Source: Bacteroidota bacterium (GTDB lineage Bacteria; Bacteroidota; Bacteroidia; Flavobacteriales; Flavobacteriaceae). Taken from it: DNA of 6,322 bases. This document shows positions 1 to 5,826 of the stretch, piece by piece; positions within the stretch are counted from its first letter, which is position 1, and every line of letters starts with the position of its first letter. A program made the translations under genes and the position numbers. The notes under the pieces are model-generated. The model was given only the letters and a program-made list of their open reading frames with translations, ran no database searches and was not told the origin of the DNA. The DNA lies in contig JAACDY010000051.1 of NCBI GenBank assembly GCA_009936675.1, forward strand, positions 1-6,322. Reading direction: 5' to 3'.

Positions 1-1
1 G

Positions 2-86
2 CGGAGAAAGAGGGATTCGAACCCCCGGAGGTGTGACCCTCAACAGTTTTCAAGACTGCCGCATTCGACCACTCTGCCATTTCTCC
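2..86 (-). tRNA. tRNA-Ser (anticodon UGA)
   Basis: The minus strand from 86 to 2 folds as a class II tRNA of 85 nt. The acceptor stem pairs GGAGAAA (86-80) with TTTCTCC (9-3), and position 2 supplies discriminator G. The D stem is short (GCA/TGC). The anticodon stem GCAGT/ACTGT closes the loop CTTGAAA, which places anticodon TGA at 52-50. A long variable arm (GAGG/CCTC stem) follows, then a T arm with loop TTCGAAT. The long variable arm, the G discriminator and the UGA anticodon all indicate serine, reading UCN codons and chiefly UCA. Position 1 would be the first C of CCA, but the window ends there, so I cannot tell whether CCA is encoded. It lies downstream of ribB on the same strand and has its own apparent promoter. 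Confidence 0.96.
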
Positions 87-94
87 TCGGGCTG

Positions 95-102
95 CAAATA
101 TA
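95..102 (-). promoter_or_regulatory. Probable Bacteroidota promoter (-7 box) for tRNA-Ser
   Basis: On the minus strand this reads TATATTTG, an exact match to the Bacteroidota -7 consensus TAnnTTTG. It ends 8 bases before the first base of the tRNA, so transcription would start at or a few bases ahead of the mature 5' end. The upstream -33 element (consensus TTG) is poor: the nearest candidate is TTC with a 15-base spacer. The flanking DNA is very AT-rich. The assignment rests on the box and its position. Confidence 0.6.
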
Positions 103-164
103 ATATTTATTGATTTTGAATCCATCGATTTTTCAGATAAAATATAAGAAGAGGGTCAACTGCT

Positions 165-1295
165 TTAATAATTGACATAACCCACGATTTCAAGACCATA
201 ACCTGTGATCCCCACTCTGGGCATTTTACTGGAATTGCTGATCAAGTTCAGTTTTTTGATTTTAAGATTGTGTAATATTTGCGCACCAATTCCAAAATCT
301 CTACTGTCCATTACGATGGGAGGAGCTTTGTCAACCTCTCCTTTTTGTTGCATCCCTTTGAGCTTTTGAATTCTTGATAAAAGATTTTCTGAGGATTGTT
401 GTTGGTTGATAAAAATAACGGCTCCTTTTTCAACTTGGTTGATCAAAGAAAAAATATCATCCAAGCCTTTGGTGATTTCCCCTGTTAACATGCTCAAAAC
501 ATCATTGCTAATTCTCAGGGAATTGATACGTGTCAATACAGCTTCGTCTTCTTCCCAACTGCCTTTGGTCAGTGCCAAATGGATCTGTTGATTGGTAGTC
601 TGTTGATAAGCCCTTAATCGGAACAGACCAAAGCGAGTTTCCACTTGAAAATCGCTCTTTTTTTCGATCAAGCTGTCGTGTTGCATGCGATAAGCGACCA
701 AATCTTCAATTGACACAATTTTCAGATCAAATTTTTGAGCCACTTTCAGGAGTTCTGGAAGTCGAGCCATGGTTCCGTCCTCATTCATGATCTCTACAAT
801 TACACCTGCGGGTTCGAAGCCCGCCAAACGTGCAAAATCAATCGCAGCTTCTGTATGTCCAGTACGACGTAAAACGCCACCGTCTTTGGCAATCAAAGGA
901 AATACATGGCCTGGTCGGGTCAGGTCAATGGCACGGGTTTTTTTATCGATCATTGCACCGATGGTTTTGGAACGATCAGCGGCAGAAATCCCTGTGGTGA
1001 CATCGTTGCCTCGGTAGTCGACCGAAACAGTAAATGCGGTGTCCATTGGATCTGAAGTTGAGCTTACCATTCGATCCAATTTTAATTTTTTACATTTTTT
1101 TTCGGTGAGCGGAGTACAAATCAGACCTCTTCCATGGGTGGCCATAAAATTGATTTTGTCTGGAGTAATTACCTCAGCTGCGGCTACAAAATCCCCTTCA
1201 TTCTCTCGATCTTCGTCGTCAACAACTATGATGATTTCTCCTCTTTTGATGGATGCGATGGCTTCCTCGATACTATTCAGTGATGTTTTTGACAT
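165..1295 (-). CDS. ribB: RibBA-type protein: active 3,4-dihydroxy-2-butanone 4-phosphate synthase with a degenerate GTP cyclohydrolase II domain
   Basis: A 376-residue cytoplasmic protein for riboflavin synthesis. Residues 1-205 are a complete RibB domain, which converts ribulose 5-phosphate to 3,4-dihydroxy-2-butanone 4-phosphate plus formate. Its signature parts are all present: the acidic metal/substrate loop VVDDEDRENEGD (24-35), HGRGLIC (54-60), DPMDTAF (82-88), TGISAADR (101-108), RPGHVFPL (127-134) and GGVLRRTGHTEAA (139-151, with the catalytic-type His147). Residues 216-376 align with GTP cyclohydrolase II (RibA), but that half looks inactive. The three zinc cysteines are replaced by Arg261, Gly272 and Ile274, and no cysteine remains after residue 68. 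The GTP loop normally like RQEGRGIGL reads NQQQSSENLL (297-306). The DxRDxGIGAQIL motif (330-341) survives. The gene needs a separate RibA elsewhere if this reading is right. The ATG lies 6 bases after the permease stop, with only A/T-rich sequence ahead of it. It is the last gene of the ftsK run, and no FMN riboswitch precedes it. Other databases may label it ribBA. Confidence 0.95.
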   Translation of the reverse strand: MSKTSLNSIEEAIASIKRGEIIIVVDDEDRENEGDFVAAAEVITPDKINFMATHGRGLICTPLTEKKCKKLKLDRMVSSTSDPMDTAFTVSVDYRGNDVTTGISAADRSKTIGAMIDKKTRAIDLTRPGHVFPLIAKDGGVLRRTGHTEAAIDFARLAGFEPAGVIVEIMNEDGTMARLPELLKVAQKFDLKIVSIEDLVAYRMQHDSLIEKKSDFQVETRFGLFRLRAYQQTTNQQIHLALTKGSWEEDEAVLTRINSLRISNDVLSMLTGEITKGLDDIFSLINQVEKGAVIFINQQQSSENLLSRIQKLKGMQQKGEVDKAPPIVMDSRDFGIGAQILHNLKIKKLNLISNSSKMPRVGITGYGLEIVGYVNY

Positions 1296-1301
1296 AAATT
1301 T

Positions 1302-2753
1302 TTATGATTTTGGCCCTATGTATTTGGAATATATTTTTTGAATGGGAACCGTAATAAAGTCCAAATTCACAAACCCTTCATCTGAGGAAGCTCTTTTGGT
1401 CAAATAAAAGGCAAATGGTGCCAATATCATTGTAGAAATCCAACTGGCCAAAATTGGATTAATACTGTTGTCCTCAGCGGCATTTTTTGCAAAGATTCCG
1501 ATATAATGATAGGATAAAAAGATCAAGACTGACAATACCAAAGGTAAGCCCAAACCTCCTTTTTTAATAATGGCTCCCAGTGAGGCCCCAATCAAGAACA
1601 GAAAAACGCAAGAAAAAATCAAGGTAAATTTCTCTAACATGATCATTTTGTGAAGGTTGATTACTTTTTGGAAATAAAAAAAAGTTCGTTTTTTATTTTC
1701 CAGACTTCTTAAAATTCCTAAAACATCACTTTTAGATCGCTCTATAATCTGATTTAACCTCCAATCATTATCTGTTTTGATGATGTTTAGAATATTGGCC
1801 TTTATGAGCGAATCAGAAACATAATCCTCTAGATCTTCAATGGGTTTGATCTGTGTAGTGTAATGTTTTTTATTAAAGTTTTCGCTAAATACTTTTCTTT
1901 GAGTCCCAAAATCTCGTTCCAAGGTATCGATGCTTACTTTGAGTTGATTCACTTTTTGCATTTTGTAGGTAGAGGTATAATTTTCCTCGGTCAGATCTAC
2001 ATTGTTGAACTTAGACAAATCAATATTCATCACATATTCCTCAAAATGAACCTTGGCGTGGGGAAACCGCATTCGCTCTTCATAATTTTTACCTGCAATT
2101 TCTTCGTAACGATTTCCGTCATACAAGACCAGTTGAAGAGTTGCATCGGTGGTTTTACTTTTTAATTCTCCATTTTGGGCTTTGATGACAATACGATTTT
2201 TATAATCATCGGTTTTTTCATGAATGATAACATCCTCGAGTAATCTTTCATCATCACCATATTTACGCCTTACCTTGATGCTCATTTGTCCCAAGTCATT
2301 AAAAATACCCTCTCTAATGGCGATGGCAGGTTTTAACTTGGCCAAGTTTCTTCTCAGGTTATAAGATTTTACTTCACCGTAAGGAATTAAATGATTGGAA
2401 AAATAAAAACTTCCTACTCCAACGGCAATGTGAACCAAAAACAAACCTGTCATACAGCGAATTAGGGAAATTCCCGTAGATTTCATTGCAGCAAACTCAT
2501 AATTCTCAGCAAGATTGCCAAAGGTCATCAGGGAGGCCAATAATATCGAAAGGGGGAGAACGATGGGTACCAACTTGGGAGTAAAGTAAATCAAGAATTT
2601 AAAAATGGTTTCAAAATCAAGACCTTTACCAGCGAGATCATCTATGTATAACCAAAAGGTTTGCACCACAAAAATCAGCATACAAATGGCAAAAACACTG
2701 AGCAGGCGAATTAGATATTGGCGGATAATATAGCGATCTAGAATTTTCAACAC
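1302..2753 (-). CDS. LptF/LptG-family lipopolysaccharide export permease (YjgP/YjgQ type)
   Basis: A 483-residue inner-membrane protein of the LptF/LptG family. With ATPase LptB and LptC, this family extracts lipopolysaccharide from the inner membrane and passes it to the periplasmic bridge. The N-terminus LKILDRYIIRQYL is the family's usual opening. Three membrane segments follow at about 15-36, 57-80 and 98-118, with the conserved cytoplasmic stretch containing ENYEFAAMKSTGIS (83-96), where the coupling helix to LptB lies in known family members. A periplasmic beta-rich domain covers about 120-250. Membrane segments 4-6 are at about 372-395, 400-421 and 433-452. Escherichia coli LptF and LptG have about 360 residues. 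The extra length is a polar, probably helical region at about 255-370. The start codon is GTG (2753-2751), one base past the lolA stop. It matches the family N-terminus, and the next ATG is far inside. I cannot say whether this is the LptF or the LptG counterpart, so no symbol is given. Confidence 0.93.
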   Translation of the reverse strand: MLKILDRYIIRQYLIRLLSVFAICMLIFVVQTFWLYIDDLAGKGLDFETIFKFLIYFTPKLVPIVLPLSILLASLMTFGNLAENYEFAAMKSTGISLIRCMTGLFLVHIAVGVGSFYFSNHLIPYGEVKSYNLRRNLAKLKPAIAIREGIFNDLGQMSIKVRRKYGDDERLLEDVIIHEKTDDYKNRIVIKAQNGELKSKTTDATLQLVLYDGNRYEEIAGKNYEERMRFPHAKVHFEEYVMNIDLSKFNNVDLTEENYTSTYKMQKVNQLKVSIDTLERDFGTQRKVFSENFNKKHYTTQIKPIEDLEDYVSDSLIKANILNIIKTDNDWRLNQIIERSKSDVLGILRSLENKKRTFFYFQKVINLHKMIMLEKFTLIFSCVFLFLIGASLGAIIKKGGLGLPLVLSVLIFLSYHYIGIFAKNAAEDNSINPILASWISTMILAPFAFYLTKRASSDEGFVNLDFITVPIQKIYSKYIGPKS

Positions 2754-2757
2754 ACTA
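2751..2757 (-). promoter_or_regulatory. lolA stop / permease GTG start junction (likely translational coupling)
   Basis: On the minus strand the junction reads TAGTGTG: the lolA stop TAG (2757-2755), one spacer base, then the GTG start of the LptF/G permease (2753-2751). There is no Shine-Dalgarno sequence and no ATG nearby in the permease frame. A TTG directly follows the GTG and is an alternative start. With this spacing, ribosomes that finish lolA could reinitiate on the permease. The coupling itself is inferred. Confidence 0.6.
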
Positions 2758-3396
2758 ATTATTGATGTAATAATTGGGATAATCGGCTTCGTTAAAAACG
2801 AAAAAGCTATCGGGTAAGGAACTGTCTACGCTCATATTGTTGATGGTGAGTGTTGTTATGGTTCCATTGTCTCCCACTTCAATCAGTTTGTGAATATGGT
2901 TTCGTTGGGTGTCTATCCCCACCAATAGGGATTGAATGTCCACATCATCTTGTGTGGGAATTAATTTAACGAATTGAATGTTTTTTCCTTTAACCTTTTG
3001 ACTGATGTCCCAGTGGTAATCGTAACCTTCTTTATAAAATTGTAATAATTCCTTGGGATTGATTCCAAAATCCTCCTCTTCTTCTGCTTGGGTGACGGTG
3101 ATTTCTTCATTTTCGGGAACAATGGTATAGAGTGCCTTACCGTCAAATAGCTGTATGGCATCCAGAAAATTTAATTTGTATTTCTCATTTGCTACTGTGA
3201 CCTTTCCAGAACTCTCCTGATTGATTTGTTCCATACGGTTGTTAAGTACATAACTGAATTCAAATTCAATATTGTCATAACTTTCCATTTGCTTGGATGC
3301 TAGCTCCAACAATTTTTGGGCCTCAACAGAGGTTTGGGCCCACAGATGTGTTGCGATTCCAATAAAGATAAACAGTAGGTAATTTTTAAATTTCAT
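2755..3396 (-). CDS. lolA: Outer-membrane lipoprotein carrier protein LolA family
   Basis: A 213-residue exported protein. Residues 1-20 form a Sec signal peptide: basic MKFKN, a hydrophobic core LLFIFIGIA, and a likely cut after HLWA before QTS. The mature part has the LolA plan. An N-terminal helix (about 22-40: EAQKLLELASKQMESYDNI) is followed by beta strands with the usual SGKVTVANEKYKLNF (63-77) and a DGKALYTIVPE strand pair (85-95). An ELLQFYKEGYDYHWD segment (116-130) and C-terminal strands ending in LPDSFFVFNEADYPNYYINN (194-213) complete it. Family members shuttle acylated lipoproteins through the periplasm from the LolCDE exporter to the outer membrane. No LolB gene is visible here, and Bacteroidota generally lack a recognisable one. 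An acidic run, AEEEEDFG (104-111), precedes the FYKEGY segment. The ATG lies 9 bases after the ftsK stop. Sequence identity within this family is low, so the assignment rests on pattern, length, signal peptide and neighbours. Confidence 0.88.
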   Translation of the reverse strand: MKFKNYLLFIFIGIATHLWAQTSVEAQKLLELASKQMESYDNIEFEFSYVLNNRMEQINQESSGKVTVANEKYKLNFLDAIQLFDGKALYTIVPENEEITVTQAEEEEDFGINPKELLQFYKEGYDYHWDISQKVKGKNIQFVKLIPTQDDVDIQSLLVGIDTQRNHIHKLIEVGDNGTITTLTINNMSVDSSLPDSFFVFNEADYPNYYINN

Positions 3397-3405
3397 ATGG
3401 CAAAT

Positions 3406-5715
3406 TTATGCATCTTGGTTGTTCAAAAGTGCATCGAGTGCATTTAAATCGGAAATCAGTACTTGTCTCGCCTTACTTCCTTCAAAAGGACCTACGATTC
3501 CGGCCACTTCCATTTGATCAATAATTCTTCCTGCACGATTATACCCCAGTTTGAGTTTTCTTTGAAGCAGAGATGCAGACCCCTGCTGGGCCGTAACGAT
3601 CACCTCTGCTGCCTCCCTAAAAAGATCGTCTCGGTCGGAGGGGTCAAGGTCGAGGCTACTGGTATTTTCATCCACATATTCGGGTAATTCATAAGCACTG
3701 GCATAGCCCATTTGAGATCCGATATAGTCTGAAATCTTTTGGACTTCGGGGGTATCCACAAAAGCACATTGGATTCGTGTTAAATCGTTACCTTGAGTGT
3801 AGAGCATATCTCCACGTCCGATCAATTGATCTGCCCCTCCGGAATCCAAAATGGTACGAGAATCTATTTTTGAAGTCACCCTAAAAGCAATTCTGGCGGG
3901 GAAGTTGGCCTTGATGATACCCGTAATGACATTGACAGAGGGTCTTTGGGTGGCGATAATCAGGTGAATCCCAACTGCTCGTGCCAATTGAGCCAATCGA
4001 GCGATAGGGGTCTCAACCTCTTTCCCAGCGGTCATGATCAAGTCGGCGAATTCATCAACGACTAATACGATGTAGGGCAAGAAGCTATGCCCGTCTTCAG
4101 GATTTAATTTTCGCTCCCGGTATTTTTGATTGTATTCCTTGAGGTTACGACACATTCCATTTTTGAGCAATTCATAACGATTGTCCATTTCTATACAGAG
4201 CGAATTGAGGGTGTGAATTACCTTGGTGTTGTCTGTAATGATGGCATCTTCTGTATCGGGTAGTTTGGCCAAGTAATGGCGTTCGATTTTACTGTATATA
4301 TTAAGCTCTACTTTTTTGGGGTCAACCAAGACAAATTTGATTTCGGCAGGATGTTTTTTGTAGAGTAAAGAGGTTAGAACGGCGTTCAACCCCACGGATT
4401 TACCTTGTCCTGTTGCTCCCGCCATAAGCAGGTGGGGCATTTTGGTCAAATCCACAACAAAAGTTTCGTTGCTGATATTTTTTCCCAAGGCCACAGGCAG
4501 TTCCATCTCTGCTGTCTGAAATTTATTAGAGGTAATTACAGATCGCATGGAAACTATACTTGGCTTTTGGTTGGGGACTTCTATTCCGATGGTTCCTTTT
4601 CCTGGAATGGGAGCAATGATTCTGATGCCCAATGCCGCTAGAGATAGAGCAATATCGTCTTCCAGGTTTTTGATTTTGGAAATTCTGATTCCAGCATCTG
4701 GGACGATCTCATAAAGGGTTACTGTAGGCCCAACAGTGGCTTTTATTTTTGAGATACCGATGTTGTAATTCTTGAGGGTATCTACGATTTTATTTTTATT
4801 CAATTCCAACTCCTCCTGATCTATGGTAATGGTACTTTCACCATAATCTTTAAGAAGGTCGTGGATGGGAAAACGGTATTTGCTCAATTCCAATTTAGGA
4901 TCGAAAAAACCGTGTTTCTCCACCAAAGATTGGGCCAAGTTGTCCGTCAAATTTTCTTCTTCTTTATAGGTCTCTACTTCCATGGTAACTTCTTCCTCCT
5001 CTAATGGTTTTTCAACTTCTATGGGATCGGCAGGCTCTACCGGGGTTTTAGGAATGGATTTTTCTACAAAATCACCAATTTCCAAATCAAGGCTATTTTC
5101 AACACCAACGACAGCAGGGGTTTCCTCATTTTTGAATTGTGAACGGAAAAACATCAAGATTTTTTCAGGGGTCAATTGCCATTGTAAAACCAATATGGCA
5201 ATCATTGAAAACAGGAGTAACCCTGCTACTCCCACATTGCCCATATAAGCTACCAAGAAGCTATTGATTTCAAAACCAACCAATCCACCCAACAAAGGAG
5301 AATCCATATGGTAAAACCCAAAAAAAACAGACAAGCACATCAAATAGAGCAATGCCCAACTATAGTGGCCGAGCAGGTGTTTTCTGTCGCGGTCAAAGAA
5401 ATGTAAGTAACCAGTATAAGCCAATAGATAGGGAAAGACAAAAGCAGCGATTCCAAAAAGTTGGTAAATAAAAAAGTGACTTCCTAAGGCACCGATTTTA
5501 TTCAAAAGATTTTGGGATTGGACTTCCCTTTCAAAAAAGACCTCTAAGGTGCTTTGATCCGTTTGGTGGTTAAACAAAAAAGAAACAAAGGAGATGGTCA
5601 TCAAAAATCCCAGCATCAGCAAAAAACTTCCCAAAAGAATTTGTCTTCTTCTGATGCGGTGTTTTTTTTCTTCCGAAAATACAGGAACGCGGGTACGGGA
5701 ACGCTTTTTGGCCAT
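3406..5715 (-). CDS. ftsK: DNA translocase FtsK (FtsK/SpoIIIE family)
   Basis: A 769-residue septal DNA pump that moves chromosome ends through the closing division site and, in studied bacteria, activates XerCD recombination at dif. A basic N-terminus (2-24) precedes four membrane segments at about 25-47, 80-102, 117-136 and 155-178. A proline/glutamate-rich acidic linker spans about 195-260. The alpha/beta motor follows: PGKGTIGIEVPN (371-382), Walker A GATGQGKSV (433-441), VLVDPKKVEL (462-471), Walker B IVLVVDEFADL (549-559), then LARAVGIHLIIATQRPSVNVITG (577-599) and IAFRVTSKIDSRTILD (609-624). The gamma winged-helix domain, which reads chromosome-polarity sequences, is at about 694-769 and includes LLQRKLKLGYNRAGRIIDQM (716-735). 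All motifs are intact. At 769 residues it is near SpoIIIE in size and much shorter than E. coli FtsK (1329), the difference being linker. The ATG opens on the natural MAKKRSR sequence, with a TAnnTTTG box 17 bases upstream. It leads the lolA-permease-ribB run. Confidence 0.98.
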   Translation of the reverse strand: MAKKRSRTRVPVFSEEKKHRIRRRQILLGSFLLMLGFLMTISFVSFLFNHQTDQSTLEVFFEREVQSQNLLNKIGALGSHFFIYQLFGIAAFVFPYLLAYTGYLHFFDRDRKHLLGHYSWALLYLMCLSVFFGFYHMDSPLLGGLVGFEINSFLVAYMGNVGVAGLLLFSMIAILVLQWQLTPEKILMFFRSQFKNEETPAVVGVENSLDLEIGDFVEKSIPKTPVEPADPIEVEKPLEEEEVTMEVETYKEEENLTDNLAQSLVEKHGFFDPKLELSKYRFPIHDLLKDYGESTITIDQEELELNKNKIVDTLKNYNIGISKIKATVGPTVTLYEIVPDAGIRISKIKNLEDDIALSLAALGIRIIAPIPGKGTIGIEVPNQKPSIVSMRSVITSNKFQTAEMELPVALGKNISNETFVVDLTKMPHLLMAGATGQGKSVGLNAVLTSLLYKKHPAEIKFVLVDPKKVELNIYSKIERHYLAKLPDTEDAIITDNTKVIHTLNSLCIEMDNRYELLKNGMCRNLKEYNQKYRERKLNPEDGHSFLPYIVLVVDEFADLIMTAGKEVETPIARLAQLARAVGIHLIIATQRPSVNVITGIIKANFPARIAFRVTSKIDSRTILDSGGADQLIGRGDMLYTQGNDLTRIQCAFVDTPEVQKISDYIGSQMGYASAYELPEYVDENTSSLDLDPSDRDDLFREAAEVIVTAQQGSASLLQRKLKLGYNRAGRIIDQMEVAGIVGPFEGSKARQVLISDLNALDALLNNQDA

Positions 5716-5732
5716 GAACTGTGCTTATCTAA

Positions 5733-5740
5733 CAAAAATA
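5733..5740 (-). promoter_or_regulatory. Probable promoter (-7 box) of the ftsK-lolA-permease-ribB operon
   Basis: On the minus strand this reads TATTTTTG, an exact fit to the Bacteroidota -7 consensus TAnnTTTG. It ends 17 bases before the ftsK ATG, so the leader would be only about 10-14 bases, with no Shine-Dalgarno sequence. No TTG stands at the expected -33 position, which is occupied by a GGGG run; the nearest upstream TTG has only a 12-base spacer. The katG terminator T-run ends about 25 bases upstream of the box, so the promoter sits immediately after it. Confidence 0.55.
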
Positions 5741-5765
5741 CAAATTCATCTTCAATCCCCGGTCT

Positions 5766-5801
5766 AAAAAAAACCCAAGACCACAATTGGCTCGGGGTTT
5801 T
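5766..5801 (-). terminator. Rho-independent terminator of katG
   Basis: On the minus strand, AAAACCC (5801-5795) pairs with GGGTTTT. Inside that come two mismatches separated by G-U pairs, then CC/GG closing a short loop with AATTG. The hairpin is followed by eight T residues (5773-5766). The internal G-U pairs form only in the minus-strand RNA, and the T-run is on the same strand, so it acts in the katG direction. It begins 25 bases after the katG stop. Confidence 0.75.
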
Positions 5802-5826
5802 AACTTTATGAAGTGATTAGGTAGTC

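Noticed and set aside
406..1341. Three open frames on the plus strand (406-591, 769-1017, 1039-1341)
   Set aside because: They lie antisense within ribB, apart from the last one running slightly past its start. Their translations have no recognisable family pattern, and the ribB frame is fully conserved-looking, so they are shadow frames.
1539..1546. TAnnTTTG match (TACCTTTG, minus strand) inside the permease gene
   Set aside because: It lies in conserved membrane-segment coding sequence about 250 bases before ribB, with no supporting -33 element, so it is probably a chance match.
3401..3408. TAnnTTTG-like box (TAAATTTG, minus strand) just before lolA
   Set aside because: It includes the ftsK stop codon and would start transcription at or inside the lolA ATG. 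One or two matches to a six-base pattern are expected by chance in a window of this size.
146..4995. Scattered GAAGAAG-type and GGGNAGGG-type sequences considered as FtsK polarity sites
   Set aside because: The few GAAGAAG-like runs occur in glutamate-rich coding sequence, I saw no GGGNAGGG match, and the motif used by this organism's FtsK is unknown.
4945..5135. Low-complexity acidic/proline linker of FtsK considered as a frameshift or foreign insertion
   Set aside because: Variable Pro/Glu-rich linkers between the membrane and motor parts are normal for FtsK, and the frame is intact on both sides.
1863..5811. Plus-strand open frames inside the permease, ftsK and the ftsK-katG gap, and a minus-strand frame at 2961-3161 inside lolA
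   Set aside because: All overlap strongly supported genes in another frame, lack domain motifs and have no plausible promoter or start context.
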